A stretch of DNA of 64,000 bases from a bacterium (GTDB lineage: Bacteria > Myxococcota_A > Bradymonadia > UBA7976 > UBA1532): contig JAUHYW010000042.1 in assembly GCA_030426085.1 (NCBI GenBank), forward strand, positions 1-64,000, written 5' to 3'. The notes below the pieces were generated by a model. The model saw nothing but the letters and a program-made list of their open reading frames with translations. It searched no databases and was not told where the DNA came from. The position numbers and the translations under genes are program-made. Numbering within the stretch: the stretch's first letter is position 1; the number at the start of each line of letters is the position of its first letter. Positions 51,478 through 61,935 of the stretch are shown here, one piece after another.

Positions 51478-52908
51478 TCAGGTCAAGAGCAGCACCGCGC
51501 CGGTCGAGCACAGGGCGCCGAGGCTGGCGGCGAGCAGGGCGAGCGGCATCTGGGTGTAGACGTGATCCATGAGATCACACCCGGTGAACATGCTCGAGAG
51601 GATGGTCGTGTCGGAGATGGGCGAACACTGGTCGCCGAAGACCGCGCCCCCGAGCACCGCGCCGAAGCAGATCTGGAGGTATGTCGGGTCGGGCAGCAGC
51701 GCCCAGGCCAGGGGCATGGCCACCGGGAAGACCACCGCGTAGGTGCCCCAGGACGAGCCGCAGGCGAAGGCGATGCCCATGCACAGCAGGGTCAGCAGCG
51801 CCGGCAGGACGACGATCGGCACGGTGCCCTGCATCAGCGAGACGAGGTAGGCGGCGGTGTCGAGGTCCTTGGTGACCTTGGCCAGCGTGACCGCCAGCCC
51901 CAGGATGAGCGCGCCGATGGTCATGCTGCGGCAGCCGTTGATGAAGCCGTCCATGACATCGCCCAGCTTCATGCCCCGGATCTTGGCCACGATCATGCCG
52001 GTGAGCGCGCAGCCGACGAACGCCTCGTCGATGAGGTTGAGGTCGAAGACCACGGTGGGCAGCACCCCGACGAGCAGCAGGAAGCCGATGGGCAGCACGA
52101 AGTCGAGCAGGCTGGGGGTGTAGCCCGGGGCCCGGCCTTCGGTGGGGTCGTCTTTGGGGGGCAGCATCGGGCTGGCGTCGGGGCCGTCGAGCGCGCCGGT
52201 CTCCCGGGCCCGGACGCGGGCGGCCTTCATGCGACCGCCGACCCAGGGCAGCACGTCGAGCGCGAAGAGCAGGGTCATGATGACCGCGAAGATGCCGTAG
52301 AAGTTGAAGACCACGCTGCTGAAGAACATGGAGCCGGCGGCGGCGAGGTCGGGCAGGACCGGCACGCTGCCGACGACGAGCGCCGCGACGTAGGCCGGCC
52401 AGGCGTTGAACGGCAGCACGGTGGCGATGGGGGAGGCGGTGGAGTCGACGATGTAGGCCAGCTCTTCGTGGGCCACCTGATGCTCGTCGCAGACCGGCTT
52501 GACGGTGGTGCCGGCGAGCACCGTGCTCACCGTGCCGCCCTGGTGGAAGATGATGCCCACCAGCCAGCCGAAGAACCGCGCCGAGCGGGGCCCCTTGGCG
52601 ATGCGGCCGCCGACCACCCGGGCGAAGTGCTCGGCGCCGCCGGTCTTCTCCCAGATGCCGATGAGCCCGCCGAGCGACCACAGGTAGATCACCAGGATCT
52701 TGGCATACGAGCTCGACCCGAGCGCCGGCAGCAGGAAGCGCTGCACGAAGTTGGCGTCCTCGATGTTCCCGGTCTGGCCGTAGAGCACCAGGCCGCCGGT
52801 CACCACCGCCGCGAACAGCGCGACGATGACCCGGCGGGTGGCGAAGGCCAGCCCGATGGCGACCGCCGCCGGCAGCAGGGACAGCCAGTTCGGTTCGAGT
52901 TCGGGCAT
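51478..52908 (-). CDS. NhaC-type Na+/H+ antiporter
   Basis: The product (476 aa) is polytopic with about 11-12 hydrophobic segments. IDSTASPIATVLPFNAWPAYVA, ACGSSWGTYAVVFPVAMPLAW and GDQCSPISDTTILSS are the conserved half-helix motifs of NhaC/ion-transporter proteins; the CSPISDT Ser/Asp set is typical. It should exchange Na+ for H+ (or a carboxylate for Na+). ATG 52908 follows AGGAG. It lies on the minus strand next to the hypothetical winged-helix gene and shares no overlap with it. Confidence 0.85.
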   Translation of the reverse strand: MPELEPNWLSLLPAAVAIGLAFATRRVIVALFAAVVTGGLVLYGQTGNIEDANFVQRFLLPALGSSSYAKILVIYLWSLGGLIGIWEKTGGAEHFARVVGGRIAKGPRSARFFGWLVGIIFHQGGTVSTVLAGTTVKPVCDEHQVAHEELAYIVDSTASPIATVLPFNAWPAYVAALVVGSVPVLPDLAAAGSMFFSSVVFNFYGIFAVIMTLLFALDVLPWVGGRMKAARVRARETGALDGPDASPMLPPKDDPTEGRAPGYTPSLLDFVLPIGFLLLVGVLPTVVFDLNLIDEAFVGCALTGMIVAKIRGMKLGDVMDGFINGCRSMTIGALILGLAVTLAKVTKDLDTAAYLVSLMQGTVPIVVLPALLTLLCMGIAFACGSSWGTYAVVFPVAMPLAWALLPDPTYLQICFGAVLGGAVFGDQCSPISDTTILSSMFTGCDLMDHVYTQMPLALLAASLGALCSTGAVLLLT

Positions 52909-53086
52909 CGTGGGGCTCCTCGGCGGCCGTCGCGGGGTGTCAGGGGTTCGTCGGGACGCGCGCGAGCACGTTAGGCAGTCGGCGGGCGGACGGCAAGGGC
53001 CCGCTCGGCGCCCGGTCGCGCGGCCGCTGTCGGCGGGCGATGAGCGCAATACGAGGGGGGGCGCGTCCGCTCGCGCGAACGGGGGG

Positions 53087-54376
53087 TCAGGCGCCCTTGC
53101 AGCGGGGCTCGTCCGGGCCGCACTTGACCCGGACGTGGAAGTGCCCGGTGTGGCCCCGCGCGTGGCGGATGATGGCCTTGGTCTTGCCCTTCGGGCCGGG
53201 CCACTGGATCGTCCGGGCCAGCTCTTCGTCGGTGGCGCCCAGCGCCCGGGCGGCGTCGTACAGCGCCGGCTGGAGGTGGTACGACAGGAAGATGTAGGTC
53301 ACCTCGCCGGTCTCGATGAAGTGCCGCATCAGCAGCCAGGTGGCCGCCCAGTCGACCTCACCGCCCCGCGCCTTGCGGCCCTCGCCCCGGGGGAAGCCGG
53401 GGTAGGCCAGAAGCCCCACGTCGATGTCCCGCCCGCTGGTGTGCGACTTGTGCGGCGGGAAGCGCCCGCCCCGGGGCTTGCTCAGCGAGCAGACCAGCAC
53501 CTCGCCCGGGTAGCCCGTCTCGTGGCGGAAGGCGGCGATGGCGTGCTGGAGCACCCGCATGGCATGGGTCGAGCCGTAGGCCCGATCGGGGGTGCGGAGG
53601 GTGTACAGGGGGCTCTCGGGCAGCGCCGCGCCGTTCGTCAGGCGGCCGCCGGTGGGCCAGCCCCGCGAGAGGCTGTCGGCGGGCGCGGTGGGCTCGAAGG
53701 TCCACGGCAGGCGCGGGCCGTGCTCGGCGAGGTGGGGCAGGGCCGACTCGACCCAGGTCTGCAAGCGCATCTTCGGCGGCAGCGTACGCAGGCGGCGGGC
53801 CCGGCGGTTGTGGCCCTTGAGCGCCTCGACTGTGGTGCCGAAGCCGGCGGCGATGCTCTCCCAGGTGTCGCCGGGGCGGGTCTGGTAGCGCACGCGCAGG
53901 CGGGGCACCGGGAAGCGGGCGGCGAACACCTCGATCCGCCGGCCCGCCTTCAGCGTGCGCCCCGGCTTCAACCGGTTGCGCTCGGCCAGATCCCCGACGG
54001 TGGTGCCGAAGCGCTCGGCGATGTCGGGCAGCGTATCGTCGGGGGCGACGGTGTACTTGATCACCCGGGGTTCGGGCGTCGCCCGGGGGGTGTAGGGGAA
54101 GCCGCCCTCGGGCACCGGCATCGGGGCCCAGCCCGGCGGCTCGATGGCCGGGGCGGTGTCGGCGGTGGGGCGATCGGGCGCGACGGCGGGCAGCGGGGAC
54201 ACCGCCGAGCGCAGCGCCCGCAGCGAGCCGGCCAGATCCATCAGGCCCATCGACGGCGCCGAGGCGCCGTTGGGGTGGGGCGAGGCCGCGACCGGGCCGC
54301 CGAGACCCAGGGCGATCAGCAGGCTCAGCGCGGTGAACGGCGTCGGCCCGGCCACGGGGCGGGTGCGTCGGATCAT
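53087..54376 (-). CDS. LysM and MepA-type murein endopeptidase
   Basis: The product (429 aa) has a signal peptide ending in PVAAS, two LysM domains (about 108-150, VAPDDTLPDIAERFGTTVGDLA, and about 155-205, TRPGDTWESIAAGFGTTVEAL), and a C-terminal MepA-like LAS peptidase domain. SHTSGRDIDVG and GHTGHFHVRV carry the metal-binding His/Asp residues of penicillin-insensitive murein endopeptidase. It should cleave peptidoglycan D-Ala-meso-DAP cross-links in the periplasm, the LysM modules holding it on glycan. GGAGGGG precedes ATG 54376. Confidence 0.9.
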   Translation of the reverse strand: MIRRTRPVAGPTPFTALSLLIALGLGGPVAASPHPNGASAPSMGLMDLAGSLRALRSAVSPLPAVAPDRPTADTAPAIEPPGWAPMPVPEGGFPYTPRATPEPRVIKYTVAPDDTLPDIAERFGTTVGDLAERNRLKPGRTLKAGRRIEVFAARFPVPRLRVRYQTRPGDTWESIAAGFGTTVEALKGHNRRARRLRTLPPKMRLQTWVESALPHLAEHGPRLPWTFEPTAPADSLSRGWPTGGRLTNGAALPESPLYTLRTPDRAYGSTHAMRVLQHAIAAFRHETGYPGEVLVCSLSKPRGGRFPPHKSHTSGRDIDVGLLAYPGFPRGEGRKARGGEVDWAATWLLMRHFIETGEVTYIFLSYHLQPALYDAARALGATDEELARTIQWPGPKGKTKAIIRHARGHTGHFHVRVKCGPDEPRCKGA

Positions 54377-54406
54377 CGGGGAACCCCTCCAGCGCCCGGG
54401 CGCGCG

Positions 54407-54424
54407 GATGTACCCGGGTGTATC
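54407..54424. promoter_or_regulatory. Near-palindrome around ACCCGGGT in divergent promoter region
   Basis: GATGTACCCGGGTGTATC is an 18-bp near-palindrome (two mismatched pairs) between the MepA and TM-protein genes. It could be a binding site for a dimeric regulator. No regulator is known. Confidence 0.35.
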
Positions 54425-54545
54425 GGGCACAATAGCGAAATCGCGGCGGTCGTTCAGGTCCGAGTACGGGACCTTCGGGTCCAGACGCCGGGCCGGGCCG
54501 TCATCCCATTGCCTCCCGCCGTCGACTCGGGCATGGTGCCCGACG

Positions 54546-55403
54546 ATGTCTGCCCCCACCGACGCCCGCGCCCGCCTGCTCGCCTTGTTCCTGGCCGCTG
54601 GCCTCGCCGCGCCACCGGTCATGGCCGCCCCCAGCGAGGGCTGCACCAAGGGCCCGGCGGAGGCCATCCGCAGCGGCGACGCCGAGGCCGCCGAAGACGC
54701 GCTGCGCAAGGCCCTCGCCGACAGCGCCTGCGGCCCGGTCGCCCCCGAGCTGAGGCTGCGGCTGGCGCAGGTGCTCGGCGACAACCACGGCGGCGAGCCG
54801 GGCCCCGCCTGCGAGGCGATGGGCCTCTTCCGGCGCATCGCCGCCGAGAGCGACGATCCCCTGGTGCAATCCGACGCCGCGGCGCGGGCCGACCGCCTGG
54901 GGGCGATCTGCGCCGGCGAGGGGCCGAAGGGCGACCCCGACGAGGGCGATCCCGACGAGGGCCCGAGCACCGACACCGCGCCCGACGGCCCGGCGGACGC
55001 GCCTCCCGATCTCACCGCCGCGCCCCCTGCGCGGGCGCCGGGCCCGACCGAGTGGGCGCTGGTCGGCGCCGGGGGCGGGCTGCTGCTGGTGGGCGGCGCG
55101 CTCATCGTGCTCTCGTTCGGCGAGTTGGAGGATCGCGACGCGGCCCACCGGGCCTACCTGGCGGCGCCGTTCGGCTCGGCCGAAGAGGCGGCCGCCGCGC
55201 AGCGCTTCGAGGACGAGCAGACGGCGGCCCAGATCCTGGTCGGCTGCGGGGTCGCCGCCGCCGGCATCGGCGCCGCCCTGGGCATCACCGCGGTCGCGAT
55301 GTGGCCCGACGGCCCCGACGCCGGCGCGTCGGTCGAGAGCGCGAGCGCGAGCGCCCGCTTGGTGCTGGGCCCGACCGGCGTCGGGGTGGTGGGCCGATGG
55401 TGA
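54546..55403 (+). CDS. Hypothetical exported protein with two hydrophobic segments
   Basis: The 285-residue product has an N-terminal signal-like stretch (LLALFLAAGLAAPPVMAA), an acidic Asp/Glu/Pro linker (about 125-165), then hydrophobic segments (ALVGAGGGLLLVGGALIVLSF and VAAAGIGAALGITAVAMW). The N-terminal ~100 residues look TPR-like (EAIRSGDAEAAEDALRKAL). It is not recognised. A hairpin GGACC-TTCG-GGTCC at 54469-54482 lies in its probable leader. The next small lipoprotein gene overlaps its 3' end (ATG 55397 within the last codons). Confidence 0.6.
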   Translation: MSAPTDARARLLALFLAAGLAAPPVMAAPSEGCTKGPAEAIRSGDAEAAEDALRKALADSACGPVAPELRLRLAQVLGDNHGGEPGPACEAMGLFRRIAAESDDPLVQSDAAARADRLGAICAGEGPKGDPDEGDPDEGPSTDTAPDGPADAPPDLTAAPPARAPGPTEWALVGAGGGLLLVGGALIVLSFGELEDRDAAHRAYLAAPFGSAEEAAAAQRFEDEQTAAQILVGCGVAAAGIGAALGITAVAMWPDGPDAGASVESASASARLVLGPTGVGVVGRW

Positions 55404-55603
55404 GCGTCTCGCGCGCGCGCCGGATCGTGATCGCCGCCGTGGGGGCTGCGGCGCTGGCTGCGGCCGGCTGCGATCTCTACGATCAGAGCCTGCCCTCCAA
55501 GATCGACGCCGGCCCCGACGCCGCGGCCGACGCGGGCGGGGACGGCGGCGCCGACGCTTCGGCCGATGCCGCCGTCGAAGACGCCGGGCTCGACGGCGCC
55601 TGA
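55397..55603 (+). CDS. Small Asp/Ala-rich lipoprotein
   Basis: The 68-residue product has a signal peptide with a lipobox ending in AAGC, followed by an Asp/Ala-rich mature part (DAGPDAAADAGG). Such short acidic lipoproteins are common in myxobacterial secretomes. ATG 55397 overlaps the previous gene, implying coupling; the mature protein has no domain. The reading frame could equally be the start of a longer, broken lipoprotein, but no later frame continues it. Confidence 0.6.
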   Translation: MVSVSRARRIVIAAVGAAALAAAGCDLYDQSLPSKIDAGPDAAADAGGDGGADASADAAVEDAGLDGA

Positions 55604-55708
55604 ATCCCCCCCGGGTCCTCACCCCGGGCGAACCGCGGGGCGCCGCCCGCGCATCACGATCGACGCCGACCGCAGAGAACCGCCGACCGCACAGAATACG
55701 GAGCCGCG

Positions 55709-56716
55709 ATGACGACCCACACCAACCGCCGCTGGCTGCTCGCCCGCCGCCCGAAGGGCCCGGTGACCGAGGAGGACTTCACCTTCGACACCGTCGAGGA
55801 GGATCCGCCCGCCGAGGGCGAGGTGCTCGTGGCCATGCGCTACATCTCGCTCGACCCCGCAATGCGGGGCTGGATGAACGACGCGCCGTCCTACGTGCCC
55901 CCGGTGAAGCTGGGCGCGGTCATGCGGGCCTATGGCGTGGGTCAGGTCGTCGCGTCGAACGCCCCCGGCTTCGCCGAGGGCGACTGGGTCACCGCGCCCA
56001 GCGGCTTGCAGAGCATCTACCGCACCCGGCGCCGAGGCGACCTGCGCAAGATCGACCCTGAGCTGTGCCCGACCACCTGGCACCTGGGCGTCGTGGGCAT
56101 GCCCGGCCTGACCGCCTACTTCGGCCTGTTCGACGTGGGGCAGCTCGAAGAGGGGGAGACGGTGCTCGTCACCGGCGCCGCCGGCGCGGTGGGATCGGTC
56201 GTCGGGCAGCTCGCCGGCATCGCTGGGGCCCGGGTCGTGGGCGTGGCCGGCGGGCCCGACAAGTGCCGGTTCCTGACCGAGACCCTCGGCTTCGACGCGG
56301 CGGTGGACTACAAGGCCGACGGCGTGCAGGAGGCCCTGGCCGCCGCCTGCCCCGACGGGATCGACGTCTTCTTCGACAACGTCGGCGGCCCGCTGCTCGA
56401 GGCCGGGCTGTGGCTGATGAACGACCACGGCCGGGTGCCGCTGTGCGGCGCCATCTCGCAGTACAACGCCACGGCGCTGCCCCCTGGCCCGCGCAGCCTG
56501 CTGCTGGCCATCCCCCGCCGGCTGCGGATCGAGGGCTTCATCGTGATGGACTACGCCGAGCGCTACGGCGAGGCGGTGCCCCGGCTGGCGACCTGGGCCC
56601 GGGAGGGGCGCATCCAGACCCGGGAGACCATCGTGCCCGGCCTGGAGAACTTCCCCGCGGCCTTCGCCCGGCTGTTCAGCGGCGACAAGCTCGGCAAGCT
56701 GATGCTCGGCGTCTGA
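55709..56716 (+). CDS. NADPH-dependent alkenal/one oxidoreductase (MDR family, CurA/PTGR-like)
   Basis: The 335-residue product is a medium-chain dehydrogenase of the leukotriene-B4 dehydrogenase type. LVTGAAGAVGSVVGQLA is the nucleotide-binding glycine motif, FFDNVGGPLLEAGL is the family signature, and the N-terminal ISLDPAMRGWM is typical of CurA. It lacks zinc-ligand cysteines, as expected. It probably reduces enals or enones using NADPH. ATG 55709 follows GGAG. Confidence 0.9.
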   Translation: MTTHTNRRWLLARRPKGPVTEEDFTFDTVEEDPPAEGEVLVAMRYISLDPAMRGWMNDAPSYVPPVKLGAVMRAYGVGQVVASNAPGFAEGDWVTAPSGLQSIYRTRRRGDLRKIDPELCPTTWHLGVVGMPGLTAYFGLFDVGQLEEGETVLVTGAAGAVGSVVGQLAGIAGARVVGVAGGPDKCRFLTETLGFDAAVDYKADGVQEALAAACPDGIDVFFDNVGGPLLEAGLWLMNDHGRVPLCGAISQYNATALPPGPRSLLLAIPRRLRIEGFIVMDYAERYGEAVPRLATWAREGRIQTRETIVPGLENFPAAFARLFSGDKLGKLMLGV

Positions 56717-56758
56717 CACCCCGCCCGTCGGGGGGCGGCTCCCGGCCCTCGACCCGCT

Positions 56759-58138
56759 TCAATAGCGCGGCGTGGGCATCGCCGGCAGCTCGATCCACAC
56801 CGTCGTACCCCGCTCCCGGCTCGACTGGATGCCGATGTGCCCCTCGTGGTGCTCGGCGATGCGCCGGCAGATGGCCAGCCCGATGCCGCCGGGGCGCTCG
56901 CCCCAGCGCTGAAACGGCTCGAAGATGCGCGGCAGCCGCGCCGAATCGATGCCCACCCCCTCGTCCCGCACGGTGAGCCGCCAGACCGCGTCCCGCCGCT
57001 CGACCTCCACGTCGATGCGCGGCGGCCGCCCGGGGCGGGCGTGCGCCAGCCCGTTGGCCAGCAAGTGCCGCAGCAGGGTCTCGATGAGGGCCTCCTGCCC
57101 CCAGATGGTGGGCAGCGCCTGCCGCCGGATCGACGCACCGCTCGCTTCTACCCGATCGGAGAGCGCGTCGATGGCCCGGGTCAGCGCGCGATCGAGGTCC
57201 ACCGCGCCCCCGGTGACCGGGATCCGGCTGATGCGGGCATAGGTCAACAGCCCCTCGACGACCCGCTGGGCCTCGATCGCCCGGTCGAACGCGCGCTCCG
57301 CCTCGACCCGGCCCTCGACCGGGAGCTGTTCGAACGACAGCCGCGCCCGCAGCCGGCGCATGTCGCGCAGCGGGGGGCGGACGTGCACCCCGAGCACGTC
57401 GACCAGCTCTTCGTAGCTCTCGTCGATGGAGCGCAGCAGCCGGGCGTGATCGCTCAGGGCCCGGGCGAGCTGCCCCCGCTCGGTCACGTCGGTCAGCCGC
57501 AGGATGATGCGATCGTCGGTGGACCACGCGTGGCAGTGCCAGACCCGGCCTTCGCGCTCGGCGCGCCACGACAGCTCACCCTCCGCGGTCAGCAGGGGCT
57601 GCAGCCGATCGAGATCGTGGGCGTCCATCGCGAAGTGGGCCAGCTCTTCGAGGCGGGTGTCGACGTCGCTCGGCGGCCCCTGAGCCACGATCCGCAGGCG
57701 GGCCGTGCTGCGCATCACCGGCAGATGGCCGGGCGATTTCACTGTGGCATCCCGGGCGCAGATCACGAACAGATCATCCAGCCGCTCGACGATGTCGCTC
57801 CACATCGACAGATCGGCCCGCCGGGCGAGCTGACCGGTGATGTCCTCGACGAGCAGCGCGACGTGGTCGATCCCGAGCGGCAGCGCCCGGACCTGGAAGC
57901 GGCGGTGGGGGTGACCCGGCAGGCGGACCCGGGTCTGGCGCAGGGTCTCGCCGGTCGACAGCGCGGTGCGGACCGACGTGAGCAGCGGGGGCTCCTCGGC
58001 GATCGCCACCAATGGGCGGGCTGCGGCGTTGTGCCGCTCGAGGCGCGGGCGATCACCGCGCCCTCGCCCGTACAACAGCGCCGCCTGCGGCAGACGGTCG
58101 AATAGCATGCCCGTCGCATCGGGCGTTGTCACATCCAC
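56759..58138 (-). CDS. Orphan soluble-type sensor histidine kinase
   Basis: GTG 58138 lies 5 nt behind GGAGG and is preferred over ATG 58180. The 459-residue product has PAS-like sensor regions (N-terminal ~250 residues, HRRFQVRALPLGIDHVALLVEDITG). VLGVHVRPPLRDMRRL holds the H-box, LLANGLAHA the N-box, VRDEGVGID the G1 motif and PGGIGLAICRRIAEHH the G2 motif. No TM helix is clear. No response regulator gene lies nearby, so its partner is elsewhere. Confidence 0.85.
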   Translation of the reverse strand: MDVTTPDATGMLFDRLPQAALLYGRGRGDRPRLERHNAAARPLVAIAEEPPLLTSVRTALSTGETLRQTRVRLPGHPHRRFQVRALPLGIDHVALLVEDITGQLARRADLSMWSDIVERLDDLFVICARDATVKSPGHLPVMRSTARLRIVAQGPPSDVDTRLEELAHFAMDAHDLDRLQPLLTAEGELSWRAEREGRVWHCHAWSTDDRIILRLTDVTERGQLARALSDHARLLRSIDESYEELVDVLGVHVRPPLRDMRRLRARLSFEQLPVEGRVEAERAFDRAIEAQRVVEGLLTYARISRIPVTGGAVDLDRALTRAIDALSDRVEASGASIRRQALPTIWGQEALIETLLRHLLANGLAHARPGRPPRIDVEVERRDAVWRLTVRDEGVGIDSARLPRIFEPFQRWGERPGGIGLAICRRIAEHHEGHIGIQSSRERGTTVWIELPAMPTPRY

Positions 58139-58170
58139 TCCGGCCTCCTGCACGGGTCGCTCCGTCCGTG

Positions 58171-58194
58171 CTGGAAGCATTCCAGTAACACTGG
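58171..58194. promoter_or_regulatory. Overlapping palindromes upstream of histidine kinase gene
   Basis: CTGGAA-GCA-TTCCAG (58171-58185) and CCAGT-AAC-ACTGG (58182-58194) overlap by four bases. Two interleaved inverted repeats suggest a cooperative binding site or competing RNA hairpins in the leader of the kinase gene. No regulator was assigned. Confidence 0.4.
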
Positions 58195-58259
58195 ACCCGC
58201 TGCGCCCGCAATGGCCGGATCCCCTGAGCCTGTGGGGAATCTCCCGGTGCGGCCGCCCA

Positions 58260-59468
58260 TCACGCCGAGAGAGGCAACCGTGTCTCAACGAGTGACACCC
58301 AGTACGACGCACCCACCGGCAGCATGGCATCGTGGAAGTCGTAGCGCGGGTGGTGCAGCGGGGGTGAGTCGGGCCCGGCGCCGGTGCCCAGCCAGACGTA
58401 GCACCCCGGCCGGGCCCGGAGCATGAACGCGAAGTCCTCGCCGCCCATGCTGGGGGGCAGGTGGCGGTGCACCCGCTCGGCCCCGACGACCCGGGCCGCG
58501 GCCCGCGCCGCCAGCTCGGCCTCGTCGCGGGTGTTGACGGTCGCGGGGTAGGTCCGCCGGTAGTCCACCCGACCCTCGAGCCCGAGCCCCGCGCAGATCT
58601 GCGCCGTCAGCCGCTTCATTCCGGCCTCGATGGCGTCCTGGGCGGCGGGCGAGAACGTGCGCACCGTGCCCTTGAGCTCGACCCGGGACGGGATGACGTT
58701 GTGCGCGCTGCCCCCGTTGAACGCGGTCACGCTCAGCACCGCGGGATCGGTCGGGTCGACCGTGCGGCTCACCAGCGTCTGCAGCGCCGAGACGAGCTGA
58801 GCCCCGCCGATGATCGGATCCCGGGTCTGGTGGGGCATCGCCGCGTGGCCCCCGCGGCCCTCGACCGTGATCACGAACAGATCGGCGGCGGCCATCACCG
58901 GGCCGGCGTGCACCGCCATCTCGCCCGCTGGCAGCGCGGGCCAGTTGTGCAGCCCGAACACCTGCTCGGCGGGGAAGCGATCGAGCAGGCCCTCCTCGAT
59001 CATCACCCGCCCGCCGGCGCCGCCCTCCTCGGCCGGCTGGAAGACGACGTGCACCGTGCCGGCGAAGTCGGGGTGCTCGGCGAGGTGCCGGGCGGCGGCG
59101 AGCAGCATCGTGGTGTGCCCGTCGTGCCCGCAGGCGTGCATGCGCCCGGGGTGCTTCGAGGCGTGGGCGAAGGTGTTCTCCTCGGGCATCGGCAGCGCGT
59201 CCAGATCGGCCCGAAGCGCGATGGCCGGCCCCGGCGCCCGGCCCTGGATGGTGGCCACCACCCCGGTCTTCGCCAGCCCCACGTCGGGGTCGAGACCGAA
59301 GGCGGCCAGCCGCTCGGCGACCACCCGGCTGGTGCGCTCTTCGGCGTATCCCAGCTCGGGGTGGGCGTGCAGATCGCGGCGCCAGGCGACCAGCTCGGCG
59401 TGGCGCTCGGCGATGGCGGGCACGAGCCGGGCGGTCGACGGGGCGGGCGGCGCGGCGGCGAACGACAT
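58260..59468 (-). CDS. M20-family amidohydrolase (aminoacylase/IAA-hydrolase-like)
   Basis: The 402-residue product has HACGHDGHT (metal His/Asp), PAEEGGAG (catalytic Glu) and MGGEDFAF, typical of M20D amidohydrolases that cleave N-acyl amino acids. The start ATG 59468 has AGGAG upstream. It is divergent from the YdeP-type oxidoreductase and upstream of the histidine kinase on the same strand. The cofactor is usually Mn or Zn; the substrate class is N-acetyl or hippurate-like, by family. Confidence 0.9.
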   Translation of the reverse strand: MSFAAAPPAPSTARLVPAIAERHAELVAWRRDLHAHPELGYAEERTSRVVAERLAAFGLDPDVGLAKTGVVATIQGRAPGPAIALRADLDALPMPEENTFAHASKHPGRMHACGHDGHTTMLLAAARHLAEHPDFAGTVHVVFQPAEEGGAGGRVMIEEGLLDRFPAEQVFGLHNWPALPAGEMAVHAGPVMAAADLFVITVEGRGGHAAMPHQTRDPIIGGAQLVSALQTLVSRTVDPTDPAVLSVTAFNGGSAHNVIPSRVELKGTVRTFSPAAQDAIEAGMKRLTAQICAGLGLEGRVDYRRTYPATVNTRDEAELAARAAARVVGAERVHRHLPPSMGGEDFAFMLRARPGCYVWLGTGAGPDSPPLHHPRYDFHDAMLPVGASYWVSLVETRLPLSA

Positions 59469-59544
59469 GGGCGCTCCTGAGGGGTGCGGGCGGCGCGGCG
59501 ATCGAGCGCCTTGTATTCGCCCCGCAGCGTGCCATGATCGGCCC

Positions 59545-61896
<2,352 letters not shown>

Positions 61897-61935
61897 CAGC
61901 GCGCCGGCGGGGCAGGGGAGGGCCCGGTCGGGCGC

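Noticed and set aside
54469-54482. GGACC-TTCG-GGTCC hairpin as a terminator
   Set aside because: It lies upstream of the gene it would belong to and lacks a T-run; it was kept only as a leader feature in the gene entry.
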